DNA from: an uncultured Muribaculaceae bacterium
GTDB lineage: Bacteria; Bacteroidota; Bacteroidia; Bacteroidales; Muribaculaceae
Length of the DNA stretch: 56,299 nucleotides
Direction of reading: 5' to 3'
NCBI GenBank assembly: GCA_910584665.1
Contig: CAJUBL010000010.1
Location: 1-56,299 of the forward strand
The position numbers and the translations under genes were made by a program. A model generated the notes under the pieces. The model did no database searches, was not told where the DNA came from, and saw nothing but the letters and a program-made list of their open reading frames with translations. Positions 34,151-42,494 of the stretch are shown here, one piece after another (within the stretch, counting starts at the first letter, position 1; each line of letters starts with the position of its first letter).

Positions 34151-35071
34151 TTACCGCATATCTGTGTACGTCACCTTGTCCATGTCGCCATAGTCAAGAT
34201 TTTCACCGCCCATACCCCATATGAACATATAGTTGCTCGTTCCGGCAGCAGCATGTATCGACCACTCGGGCGACATGACAGCCTGCTCGTTGTGGAGCCA
34301 TATCAGACGGTTTTCCTGAGGCTCACCCATCAGATGACAGATAGCGTTACCATCAGGTACGTTGAAATAGAAGTATGCCTCGACGCGACGGTCATGGGTA
34401 TGGGCCGGCATGGTATTCCACACGCTGCCCGGCTTGAGTTCTGTAAGTCCCATCTGCAGCTGACACGGACCCTCTTCGAGCACATTCGATACAATGAGCT
34501 GATTGATGACACGGTCATTGCTCTCCTCCATCTTGCCGGCGGCAAATGAGTTGGCCTTGATCGACCCCTTGCGGCCGTCAATGGTCACAAGCTGTGTCCT
34601 GTATGCCTTGTGGGCAGGAGTAGAGTTGAAATAGAAACGGGCAGGATTGTCTTTATCCTTACTGCTGAATCTGATATCCTTGTTTCCACGGCCTACATAG
34701 AGAGCATCCTTGAAGTGAAGTTCGTATTCCTTTCCGTCGACAGTCACAATGCCATCGCCACCGACATTGATGACACCGAGCTCACGACGCTCCAGAAAAT
34801 ATTCGGATTTCAAAGGATCGATAGTCTCCAGCGTCACAACACGCTCCACCGGAACAACACCGCCGAATATCAGCCGGTCATACATCGAATAGGTCATATT
34901 GACCGTGTCGGCCGCCATCACCTTAGGCATCATGAAGTGTGAGCGCAACTGCTCAGTATCATACTTCCTGACGTCTTCAGGATTGCAGGCGCGCAGAATC
35001 TTATAATTGGTCTGAGCCACAGCCCCGGCTGTAACCAGGGCCAGGACAAAAGAAACAAATATTTTTTTCAT
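34151..35071 (-). CDS. kduI: 5-keto-4-deoxyuronate isomerase with an export signal
   Basis: A 306-residue protein; the first 20 residues (MKKIFVSFVLALVTAGAVAQ) are a clear signal peptide ending in AxA-type cleavage before TNYKILRACNPEDVRKYDTE. The mature part is a complete KduI cupin of about 280 residues: SMYDRLIFGG, LGVINVGGDG, LYVGRG, and the metal-binding region MPAHTHDRRVEAYFYFNV with the later WSIHAAAGTSNYMFIWGMGGEN. KduI turns 4-deoxy-5-keto-uronate (DKI) into 2,5-diketo-3-deoxygluconate and is normally cytoplasmic, so periplasmic placement is odd. Last gene of the uronate operon, 58 bases after eda. The start at 35071 gives a textbook signal; the upstream in-frame ATG would spoil it. 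Confidence 0.9.
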   Translation of the reverse strand: MKKIFVSFVLALVTAGAVAQTNYKILRACNPEDVRKYDTEQLRSHFMMPKVMAADTVNMTYSMYDRLIFGGVVPVERVVTLETIDPLKSEYFLERRELGVINVGGDGIVTVDGKEYELHFKDALYVGRGNKDIRFSSKDKDNPARFYFNSTPAHKAYRTQLVTIDGRKGSIKANSFAAGKMEESNDRVINQLIVSNVLEEGPCQLQMGLTELKPGSVWNTMPAHTHDRRVEAYFYFNVPDGNAICHLMGEPQENRLIWLHNEQAVMSPEWSIHAAAGTSNYMFIWGMGGENLDYGDMDKVTYTDMR

Positions 35072-35129
35072 ACTATTAATAAGACTGTTTTCACGTGTGA
35101 AATCCACACTACAATACTGTTAATTAATA

Positions 35130-35792
35130 CTAAAACCTGGCGATTACAGCAAGAGCCTCGCGACACTTTGCCGAGATACCGTTCCAGTTACCCGATGCGA
35201 TATCCTCCTTAGGGAATAGTTTCGAACCCATACCGACGCAGAACACTCCGGCCTTGAACCAGCCTGTAAGGTTCTCCTCCGTCGGCTCTACACCGCCGGT
35301 CACCATAAGCTTGCTCCATGGCATGGGTGCAAGAAGACCTTTCACAAACTTCGGCGAAAGCACATCACCGGGGAAGACCTTACACAAAGTACATCCTGCC
35401 TCCTGGGCAAAACCTACCTCACTGATAGATCCGCAACCCGGGGTATAGGGAACACAGCGGCGGTTGCATACACGCGCAACTTCCGGATTGAACAACGGTC
35501 CCACGACAAAGCATGCACCCGACTGCATGTACAGCGACGCTGTAGGAGCATCAACTATCGAGCCGACACCGATCGCCATATCGGGACATTCCACGGCGGC
35601 ATATTTCACAACAGCCTCAAAGACTTCATGGGCGAAATCGCCGCGGTTGGTAAACTCAAATGCACGGACTCCGCCGTCATAACAGGCCTTTACCACCTTT
35701 CTGGCAGTCTCTATATCACTGTGATAGAACACGGGCACCATACGTGTAGCCGCGATCTTATTCATAACCTGTATACTGTCAAAACGAGCCAT
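35130..35792 (-). CDS. eda: KDPG (2-keto-3-deoxy-6-phosphogluconate) aldolase family
   Basis: A 220-residue cytoplasmic aldolase cutting KDPG into pyruvate and glyceraldehyde-3-phosphate. Visible are the catalytic Glu in RAFEFTNRGD (about 45), GVGSIVDAPTA, PYTPGCGSISEV and the Schiff-base Lys in CKVFPGD (about 137), then MVTGGVEPTEENL and GMGSKLFPKE binding the phosphate. Last cytosolic step of the uronate pathway encoded here, directly after kdgK (28 bases). Confidence 0.93.
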   Translation of the reverse strand: MARFDSIQVMNKIAATRMVPVFYHSDIETARKVVKACYDGGVRAFEFTNRGDFAHEVFEAVVKYAAVECPDMAIGVGSIVDAPTASLYMQSGACFVVGPLFNPEVARVCNRRCVPYTPGCGSISEVGFAQEAGCTLCKVFPGDVLSPKFVKGLLAPMPWSKLMVTGGVEPTEENLTGWFKAGVFCVGMGSKLFPKEDIASGNWNGISAKCREALAVIARF

Positions 35793-35820
35793 TTTTATCT
35801 ATTAAGAAAGTTTGATAATC

Positions 35821-36843
35821 TTATCGCTGTACACGTCCGTTGGCATTACCGCCGGCAAGGGCCTCGACCTCAGCAACAGACACATGGTTGAAATCTCCGG
35901 GAATCGTGTGCTTGAGAGCCGAAGCGGCAACAGCAAATTCCAATGCCTCACCCTGTGTTGACTTCGTAAGAAGTCCATGGATTATACCACCCGAGAAAGA
36001 GTCGCCGCCACCCACACGGTCTACTATGGGATTGATGTCATAACGTTTCGACTCATAGAACTCCTTGCCGTCATATATCATCGCTTTCCATCCGTTATGT
36101 GTGGCTGAAAACGACTCACGCAGTGTCGAGATCACATACCTGAAACCAAACTCACGTGCCATAGCCTCGAAAATTCCCTTGTATCCCTCGGCATCTGTCT
36201 CGCCACCCTCCACATCGGCGTCAGGCTTGAACCCGAGACATAGCTCGGCATCCTCTTCGTTGCCTATGCACACATCTACATACTTCATCAGCGGACGCAT
36301 TATCGACTGAGCTTTTTCTTTGGTCCACAATTTCTTACGGAAGTTCAGATCGACACTCACCGTGACTCCGTGCCGCTTGGCGGCCTCACAGGCCAGACGT
36401 GTCAGTTCGGCAGCCTTGTCGCTGATAGCGGGAGTGATACCGCTCCAATGGAACCAGTCGGCACCCTCCATTACAGCGTCAAAATCAAAATCCTCGGGAT
36501 CAGCCTCAGCGATAGCAGAGTGGGCACGGTCGTATATAACCTTCGACGGACGCATCGAGTCTCCCGTCTCACAATAATAGATTCCGACACGGTCACCGCC
36601 ACGTGCTATATAGCGGGTATCCACACCATAACGGCGCAGAGAGTTGACTGCCGCCTGACCTATCTCGTGGGTGGGAAGCTTGGTGACAAAACAGGCTTCA
36701 TGCCCGTAGTTGGCACAGCTTACGGCTACATTGGCCTCACCGCCGCCCCATATGACGTCAAAGTTGTCTACCTGTACAAAACGGTTGAATCCCGATGGCG
36801 AAAGTCTCAGCATGATTTCGCCGAGTGTTACAATCTTGCTCAT
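35821..36843 (-). CDS. kdgK: 2-keto-3-deoxygluconate kinase (PfkB family)
   Basis: A 340-residue sugar kinase. It has VTLGEIMLRLSPSG at the N-terminus, WGGGEANVAVSCANYG (substrate lid and binding), FHWSGITPAIS, VSVDLNFRKKLW and the catalytic loop DRVGGGDSFSGG (Asp about 281) near the C-terminus. KDG kinase is preferred over ribokinase or fructokinase because of the MLRLSP start and the neighbours eda and kduD. Its ATG overlaps the stop of the upstream fusion gene by 4 bases (ATGA), so the two are translationally coupled. Confidence 0.93.
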   Translation of the reverse strand: MSKIVTLGEIMLRLSPSGFNRFVQVDNFDVIWGGGEANVAVSCANYGHEACFVTKLPTHEIGQAAVNSLRRYGVDTRYIARGGDRVGIYYCETGDSMRPSKVIYDRAHSAIAEADPEDFDFDAVMEGADWFHWSGITPAISDKAAELTRLACEAAKRHGVTVSVDLNFRKKLWTKEKAQSIMRPLMKYVDVCIGNEEDAELCLGFKPDADVEGGETDAEGYKGIFEAMAREFGFRYVISTLRESFSATHNGWKAMIYDGKEFYESKRYDINPIVDRVGGGDSFSGGIIHGLLTKSTQGEALEFAVAASALKHTIPGDFNHVSVAEVEALAGGNANGRVQR

Positions 36844-39410
36844 TGTTCTATTTTGTTTTCGTTTTCAAATTTCATTCGGGTGATATTGATACGGTTCCTG
36901 ATCATAAGTCCCATAGTGAGCAATATCAGTATCGACGCTCCGCCCCAACGCCAGGACGGATAATTGGTAAGCTTGTAGATCATCCAGCTCAGAGGACTCG
37001 ATGCAAAGTCAAGTGAGCCGGCGCTGAATCCTTCAGGGATAGCTACAGCGCTGTCTCCGGTCTGTGCATACACGTCCTGTGCTGCCCGGGTGAATGCCGC
37101 CGACATATCTGTGACCATATAAAGTCCCGCCACCAGCACCACAAGTCCTACTATGAATGTTTTAATAACATTGCCCTTCGTAAATGGAAGAACCAGCGGG
37201 AACAGGTAGAACATGCCGGCCAGCGAGGCCAGGGGGAGGAACTGGTTGCCGGGAAGCATTACGGCAAGTATCAGCGTGAACGGTATCAGCAGCAACGACA
37301 CCACGAGCGTGGTGGGATGGCCGATGACCAGTGCGGGGCTCATTCCTATATTCAGCCCGGCGGCTCCCTTGAACTTGCGGGCGATCAGCTGGCGGGTAGC
37401 GTCGCTTATCGGTTTCAGGCCTTCGATGAACAAAGCTGTGATACGGGGAATGAGTTCCATCACAGCACCCATCTTAATACCAAGACCGAGTATATATGGT
37501 ATACTGTCTACCATTCCTTTGGCGCTGTCGCAAGTCAGGCATCCTATGCCTATGCCCACGATCACACCTAAGAACAAAGGTTCTCCTATGATACCGAATT
37601 TACGTTTCAGTCCCTCGGCATCGATCTCCAGCCTGTTCATGCCCGGGATCATATCAAGACCTTTGTTGATAGCCCATGCGAAAGGTACGAATCCTGCACA
37701 GAAAGGCTGCGGTATAGAGATACCCTCCATGCCGTCATAGAATCCCTGAAATTTTTTAGCCGTCATATCGGCGATAACCAACGTGATGATATAGCAGATG
37801 ATAGCAGCGCCGAAACCCCACAGCAACGAATCGCTGGCGAAGTAAACCACAGCACCTATAAAGGCAAAATGCCAGTAGTTCCACAGGTCTATATTGACTG
37901 TGCGTGTAGTCTTGGTCACAAGCATCAGCAGATTGACACACAGACACACCGGAATTATAAACGCTCCCACGGCTGTATTATAGGCAACCGAGGCGGCGGC
38001 AGGCCATCCCATGTCAAATACCTGTAATTCAAGATCGTATATACCGACGATCTTCTCCAGTGCGGGACCAAGACTCGATGTGAGCAGGGCCGTGACAATC
38101 GAGAGGCCGATGAAACCTACACCGACCTTGAGTCCGCTCATCATCGATCGGCCGAAAGGAATGCCTATGCATAACCCCAACAGTGTGAAGATGATAGGCA
38201 TCATTACAGCCGCGCCGAGGCCGATTATATATCTGAAGATATCCTCAACGGCAATTCCGGCTTTCCCGACCTTGATAACAGGAGTCTGCCGGATCGATGC
38301 TGCGGTCCCGGCTACGAGATTGTCCCAGTGTTCGGAACTGTCGACTCCTCCTTTACTCCAGCCCGACCCCCAGTAATAAGTATGAGGCTCATCGTCAGGA
38401 TCATAGGTACTCAGAGCCATCACATGTCCGAGAGCATCGCCGACAGGTTCGGCAAACGGACGGTATACGAGACTGTCGGCATCGGGAGCAACTACTCCTA
38501 TATAGATAATACCGTTACCGGCCTCGGCATTGTCGGTAAAATCATCGTACGTGACCGTTTTATTTTCATTGTCAATGCGGTAAGCCTCCGGATTCTGCCT
38601 GTGGACAACTATCCCCTGGGCGAGAGTGACCGGATGGGTAAGTCCGGTATAGCTTACGGTCGTCCTGTTTAACCATGCTCCGCGGTCAAGCGAGATTGTA
38701 CGGATCTCCGTAACCGTATCACCGTCAACTACTATCGGATCTATTTCAAGACGTACGGTTAGTCTGAGAGGCCCGTTGTCGATGATCTCAGCCCTACGGT
38801 ACCCGCGGGGATACACAAAGTTGCCGGCCGAGTCGAGCGGTGCCGCAAGTCCGGCACCCAATGTAGGCCCCACAGTATACGGATCCATACCGTCTCCATG
38901 ATCGACATGATACGAAATGCCCTTATGATCATTCTCATAACGTCGGGCAAGCACCGGATGGGATACCGACTTGGTCCAGATGTCATACCCCCTGACAGCA
39001 CCGCCGTCACGGTGATATACAGGCCCATACAGGCGATATCCGCCATGATCGTTCTCCCAGGCAAGATCATCCTGCTTGTCCGGTCGTAACTGGGCAAAGG
39101 CAATGGTATCCATAACCGTTGCCTTGTCGTCGGAAGTGATGGTATATACTGTCTCGGAGCCCGGATCAGTCCGGACCGGGAACAGCAGTTTGCCATCAGA
39201 TGTAAACTGGTAGGGAAGATGTGTGCCGTCAGGAGCCGTCACACTGAGCCGGGTGCCATGATCGGCTACGATCGGGGCGGCATCGAGCTCTATGAGCTGG
39301 TCCGGACCAGTAGCGTTGCCGGTAGTCCTGACAGAGACTGTTGTCTCGCCAGAGCAGGCGCCGAGAAAAAGACTCAGCGCCGCTGTCAGTAGGAAAAAGG
39401 ATTTCATCAT
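36840..39410 (-). CDS. Fusion of DUF4861 lipoprotein domain and galactitol-type PTS EIIC permease
   Basis: An 856-residue protein. A lipobox (LFLGAC, Cys about 19) is followed by a complete DUF4861-type beta-sandwich domain (about 25-375: GGYRLYGPVYHRDG, YDIWTKSVSHPVL, HGDGMDPYTVGPTLGAG, YYWGSGWSKGGV). From about 385 it continues in frame into a polytopic membrane protein that matches GatC-family EIIC almost throughout: VGFIGLSIVTALL, VNIDLWNYWHFAFIGAVVYF, KRKFGIIGEPLFLGVIVG, ELIPRITALFIEGLKPISDA and NIGMSPALVIGHPTTL. A last helix lies near 832. No EIIA or EIIB gene is in the window. The position inside the kdu operon suggests import of uronate-containing saccharides or DKI. DUF4861 is often seen in pectin loci (memory). 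The stop overlaps kdgK by 4 bases. Confidence 0.88.
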   Translation of the reverse strand: MMKSFFLLTAALSLFLGACSGETTVSVRTTGNATGPDQLIELDAAPIVADHGTRLSVTAPDGTHLPYQFTSDGKLLFPVRTDPGSETVYTITSDDKATVMDTIAFAQLRPDKQDDLAWENDHGGYRLYGPVYHRDGGAVRGYDIWTKSVSHPVLARRYENDHKGISYHVDHGDGMDPYTVGPTLGAGLAAPLDSAGNFVYPRGYRRAEIIDNGPLRLTVRLEIDPIVVDGDTVTEIRTISLDRGAWLNRTTVSYTGLTHPVTLAQGIVVHRQNPEAYRIDNENKTVTYDDFTDNAEAGNGIIYIGVVAPDADSLVYRPFAEPVGDALGHVMALSTYDPDDEPHTYYWGSGWSKGGVDSSEHWDNLVAGTAASIRQTPVIKVGKAGIAVEDIFRYIIGLGAAVMMPIIFTLLGLCIGIPFGRSMMSGLKVGVGFIGLSIVTALLTSSLGPALEKIVGIYDLELQVFDMGWPAAASVAYNTAVGAFIIPVCLCVNLLMLVTKTTRTVNIDLWNYWHFAFIGAVVYFASDSLLWGFGAAIICYIITLVIADMTAKKFQGFYDGMEGISIPQPFCAGFVPFAWAINKGLDMIPGMNRLEIDAEGLKRKFGIIGEPLFLGVIVGIGIGCLTCDSAKGMVDSIPYILGLGIKMGAVMELIPRITALFIEGLKPISDATRQLIARKFKGAAGLNIGMSPALVIGHPTTLVVSLLLIPFTLILAVMLPGNQFLPLASLAGMFYLFPLVLPFTKGNVIKTFIVGLVVLVAGLYMVTDMSAAFTRAAQDVYAQTGDSAVAIPEGFSAGSLDFASSPLSWMIYKLTNYPSWRWGGASILILLTMGLMIRNRINITRMKFENENKIEQ

Positions 39411-39421
39411 CTATCCCCTTA

Positions 39422-40216
39422 TTACTTAGGCTGCTTGCCTATGTAGGCGAGAATACCGCCGTCGACATAGAGAATGTGGCCGTTCACAAAGTCCGAAGCC
39501 TCGCTGGCAAGGAACACAGCCGGCCCCTCGAGATCATCGGGTGTACCCCAGCGCTCGGCCGGAGTCTTGGCAATGATGAAAGAGTCGAACGGATGGCGCG
39601 AGCCGTCGGCCTGACGCTCACGCAGAGGGGCTGTCTGCTCGGTCGCTATGTATCCCGGACCGATACCGTTACACTGGATATTGTAATGGCCATATTCCGA
39701 GGCAATGTTGCGTGTGAGCATCTTAAGTCCTCCCTTGGCGGCAGCATATGCGCTCACAGTCTCACGACCTAATTCGCTCATCATCGAGCATATATTGATA
39801 ATTTTTCCGTGTCCCTTCTTTATCATACCGGGGATAACAGCCTTCGAACAGATAAATGGTCCCACGAGATCAATATCGATAACACGACGAAAATCGGCCG
39901 CGTCCATCTCCTCCATGGGTATACGTTTGATAATGCCGGCATTGTTCACCAGAATGTCGACAGTGCCGAGAGTCTTCCCGATGTCCTCGACCATCGCTTT
40001 GACATCTGCCTCGTTTGTGACATCACACAGATATCCTTTCACAGGAATACCAAGCTCGGCATAAGCTTTGAATCCGCGGTCAAGAGTCTCCTGACGCGAA
40101 CAGTTGAATACAATTTTTGCGCCGGCACCGGCGAGAGCGCGGGCAATGGCGAGACCAATGCCATAGGCAGCTCCGGTAACGAGGGCTACTTTGCCCTCCA
40201 ATGAGAAGTTTACCAT
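39422..40216 (-). CDS. kduD: SDR dehydrogenase, probably KduD (2-dehydro-3-deoxygluconate 5-dehydrogenase)
   Basis: A 264-residue short-chain dehydrogenase with the NAD(P) glycine motif TGAAYGIGLA, the structural NNAGI, catalytic Ser in NICSMMSELG and Tyr/Lys in SAYAAAKGG (about 157-161). It reduces 2,5-diketo-3-deoxygluconate (the KduI product) to KDG. Such proteins are often annotated gluconate 5-dehydrogenase; the neighbours kduI, kdgK and eda favour KduD. First gene of the operon, 11 bases before the fusion gene. No matching promoter box was seen in 40217-40356. Confidence 0.88.
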   Translation of the reverse strand: MVNFSLEGKVALVTGAAYGIGLAIARALAGAGAKIVFNCSRQETLDRGFKAYAELGIPVKGYLCDVTNEADVKAMVEDIGKTLGTVDILVNNAGIIKRIPMEEMDAADFRRVIDIDLVGPFICSKAVIPGMIKKGHGKIINICSMMSELGRETVSAYAAAKGGLKMLTRNIASEYGHYNIQCNGIGPGYIATEQTAPLRERQADGSRHPFDSFIIAKTPAERWGTPDDLEGPAVFLASEASDFVNGHILYVDGGILAYIGKQPK

Positions 40217-40362
40217 GATTAGTGTATTATTGGTTTTGTATGATCGGTACTAAGTCCATTGGGAACTTACTTTGAAAATACGTCTGTGGTTCTAAAAACA
40301 CTCAATGGTCGGTGTGGTGGTGTGGCGTTGTGAGGTATAGGTCGGACGAGAGGATAAAAACA

Positions 40363-40395
40363 GTGCCACCGGGGTATCAGTGCTGCCGGTGGCAC
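40363..40395 (-). terminator. Terminator of fructose-bisphosphate aldolase
   Basis: GTGCCACCGG (40363-40372) and CCGGTGGCAC (40386-40395) form a perfect 10-base-pair GC-rich stem with a 13-base loop. On the minus strand TGTTTTTATCC follows, a proper T run. It lies 28 bases after the aldolase stop codon. This is the clearest intrinsic terminator in the window. Confidence 0.92.
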
Positions 40396-40422
40396 CATTT
40401 ATGTGCTTGTATTCTAAAAAGA

Positions 40423-41421
40423 TTACTCTGCTTTACCGTTGCTGCCGAGTACATTCTCGATCTTGTGCTTGTACAGTTTCTCCATCTCGTCGCGGGCGGG
40501 ACCGAGGTACTTGCGGGGATCGAACTCAGCGGGCTTCTCGGCAAAGACCTTACGTACAGCGGCGGTCATGGCCAGACGGCTGTCAGAATCAATGTTGATC
40601 TTGCAGACTGCGCTCTTGGCGGCCTTGCGGAGCTGCTCCTCGGGTATACCTATAGCGTCGGGCAGTTTGCCGCCATACTCGTTGATGATGTCGACATACT
40701 CCTGCGGAACCGACGATGAACCGTGCAGTACGATCGGGAAACCGGGAAGTTTCTCCATAACGGCATCAAGTACATCGAATGCCAGTGGCGGGGGAACAAG
40801 CTTGCCCTCGGCGTTGCGGGTGCACTGGGCGGGAGTGAACTTGTAGGCTCCATGGCTGGTACCGATCGAGATAGCGAGCGAGTCACAGCCTGTGCGGGTA
40901 GCGAAATCGATAACCTCCTCAGGATCGGTATAGGTGTGGTGGTCAGACGAAACCTCGTCCTCGACACCTGCCAGGACACCGAGCTCACCCTCTACGGTAA
41001 CGTCATACTGGTGGGCATAGTCGACAACTTTCTTGGTCAGGGCCACATTCTCCTCGTAAGGAAGGTGTGAACCGTCGATCATAACAGAAGAGAAACCGCT
41101 GTCAATGCACGATTTGCAGAGTTCGAAACTGTCACCATGGTCGAGGTGCAGAACGATCTGGGGATGCTCCCAGCCAAGTTCCTTGGCATAAGCTACAGCA
41201 CCCTGTGCCATGTAACGCAGAAGGGTGGCGTTAGCATAATTACGTGCACCCTTCGATACCTGCAGGATAACAGGAGAACGGTCCTCGGCGGCAGCCTTGA
41301 TGATAGCCTGAAGCTGCTCCATGTTGTTGAAGTTGAAAGCAGGGATGGCATAGCCGCCCTTGATGGCCTTGGCAAACATCTCACGGGTGTTCACAAGACC
41401 GAGCTCTTTATAACTTACCAT
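40423..41421 (-). CDS. fba: Class II fructose-1,6-bisphosphate aldolase
   Basis: A 332-residue zinc-dependent glycolytic and gluconeogenic enzyme in the cytoplasm. Zinc and substrate residues are in HLDHGDSFE (about 94), SVMIDGSHLPYEEN, VEGELGVLAGVEDE, SIGTSHGAYKF (His about 190) and VLHGSSSVP (His about 232), with phosphate binding at KINIDSDSR. Separate transcription unit with its own -7 box and strong terminator, so not part of the uronate operon, though it shares the triose-phosphate end point. Confidence 0.95.
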   Translation of the reverse strand: MVSYKELGLVNTREMFAKAIKGGYAIPAFNFNNMEQLQAIIKAAAEDRSPVILQVSKGARNYANATLLRYMAQGAVAYAKELGWEHPQIVLHLDHGDSFELCKSCIDSGFSSVMIDGSHLPYEENVALTKKVVDYAHQYDVTVEGELGVLAGVEDEVSSDHHTYTDPEEVIDFATRTGCDSLAISIGTSHGAYKFTPAQCTRNAEGKLVPPPLAFDVLDAVMEKLPGFPIVLHGSSSVPQEYVDIINEYGGKLPDAIGIPEEQLRKAAKSAVCKINIDSDSRLAMTAAVRKVFAEKPAEFDPRKYLGPARDEMEKLYKHKIENVLGSNGKAE

Positions 41422-41493
41422 TTTTACAGTTAAGTTTTTAGGTGAATAATTAGTTTATCGTATTTATTTGAGTCACTTGGGCGATAACTCGTG

Positions 41494-41501
41494 CAAAATT
41501 A
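41494..41501 (-). promoter_or_regulatory. -7 box of the aldolase promoter
   Basis: TAATTTTG on the minus strand, matching TAnnTTTG fully, about 73 bases upstream of the ATG at 41421. No TTTG at -33 with normal spacing. Confidence 0.5.
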
Positions 41502-41534
41502 CAAAAATTAGTCCAATCTCTAAGATAATTTAGG

Positions 41535-42335
41535 TTAATTTTTTTCTTTTGAAAGATGAACATACGAGTGGACCATACCTACGAGCAATGCTCCGCCTAT
41601 GATGTTGCCGACCGTAGCGGGAATTATATTACGCCACACAGCAGTCCATACAGTCACATCAGCTCCCTCAAACATACCGGCCGGCAGATAGAACATATTG
41701 GCTATCGAATGCTCGTAGCCCAATGCGACAAATGCCATTACAGGCAACCAGCATCCTATGCACTTCTCAAGCAGAGTCTTGCCTGACAATGCCAGCCACA
41801 CTGCCAGACACACACACCAGTTGGCCCCGATACCCTTCAGAAGCACACTCATCCAGTCCATCGATACCTTGGCGGCGGCAATTCCGGTAATAGCATCATG
41901 ATAGACTGCCGGCCTCAGTAATCCCACAGAGCAGACCAGCACATAGGTGAACAGCAACGCTCCCACAAGATTGCCCAGATATACAAGCGTCCAGTTCAAT
42001 GCGATATCGGTCCAGGTAGCCTTACGGCGCATGTAGGCAGGTATAAGCAAGGCATTGTTGCCGGTAAACAGTTCCGCGCCGAGCACTACCACCAGTATCA
42101 GACCTATCGGAAACATACACCCACACAATAATTTCTGTAATCCGGGATTTCCGGATGCAATTTCCGGGAATCCGTAACCGACTATAAGCGAGAGCGTACC
42201 TCCGAAAGCGATAAATGCACCGGCCATTATGGCCTGTACCATCAGACGCGGCTTACCATGCCGTGTAGCTTCAGCCTTAGCAGTTCCCGAAGCCAGTGCG
42301 GCCTGCGCTATCTCACCGGGTGAATTAATCTTCAT
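41535..42335 (-). CDS. Formate/nitrite transporter family channel
   Basis: A 266-residue inner-membrane protein with six predicted helices typical of the FNT family (FocA/NirC). It has MAGAFIAFGGTLSLIVGYGF, GAELFTGNNALLIPAYM (the first conserved FNT signature), LGNLVGALLFTYVL, KGIGANWCVCLAVWLAL and FVALGYEHSIANMFYLPAGM with the family histidine. Formate export or import in fermentation is most likely, but nitrite or another small monovalent acid is possible. The start MKINSPGEIAQ is fixed by a promoter whose -7 box covers the earlier in-frame ATG. Confidence 0.92.
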   Translation of the reverse strand: MKINSPGEIAQAALASGTAKAEATRHGKPRLMVQAIMAGAFIAFGGTLSLIVGYGFPEIASGNPGLQKLLCGCMFPIGLILVVVLGAELFTGNNALLIPAYMRRKATWTDIALNWTLVYLGNLVGALLFTYVLVCSVGLLRPAVYHDAITGIAAAKVSMDWMSVLLKGIGANWCVCLAVWLALSGKTLLEKCIGCWLPVMAFVALGYEHSIANMFYLPAGMFEGADVTVWTAVWRNIIPATVGNIIGGALLVGMVHSYVHLSKEKN

Positions 42336-42359
42336 AATCAACAGTATTGAAATCCGCCA

Positions 42360-42391
42360 CAAATTTACAAATAAGTATAAAGCAAATCAAA
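42360..42391 (-). promoter_or_regulatory. Promoter of the formate/nitrite channel gene
   Basis: TTTG (42391-42388), a 20-base spacer and TAAATTTG (42367-42360) on the minus strand: a full consensus promoter. The start codon at 42335 is 25 bases below the -7 box. Confidence 0.82.
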
Positions 42392-42429
42392 TATTATGAT
42401 ATTGCACGTATCAACTGTCAGGAGACTGA

Positions 42430-42461
42430 TTTGGTTTACCGGGTAGAAAAAACTACTTTTG
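42430..42461 (+). promoter_or_regulatory. Promoter of the 515-residue helical protein gene
   Basis: TTTG (42430-42433), a 20-base spacer and TACTTTTG (42454-42461): a full consensus match, divergent from the channel gene's promoter 40 bases away. It excludes the in-frame ATG at 42459, which overlaps the -7 box. Confidence 0.85.
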
Positions 42462-42494
42462 CATAAGGGATACAAAAAACTATTCCTATGTCAT

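Noticed and set aside
36840..39410. Two genes merged by a sequencing error
   Set aside because: The DUF4861 part ends naturally and the frame runs on through a normal-looking linker without a stop or a start-codon/ribosome-site pattern; I keep it as a fusion but list the check in the findings.
39422..40216. Gluconate 5-dehydrogenase instead of KduD
   Set aside because: The SDR family does not separate them by motif, but the operon with kduI, kdgK and eda makes KduD the coherent choice.
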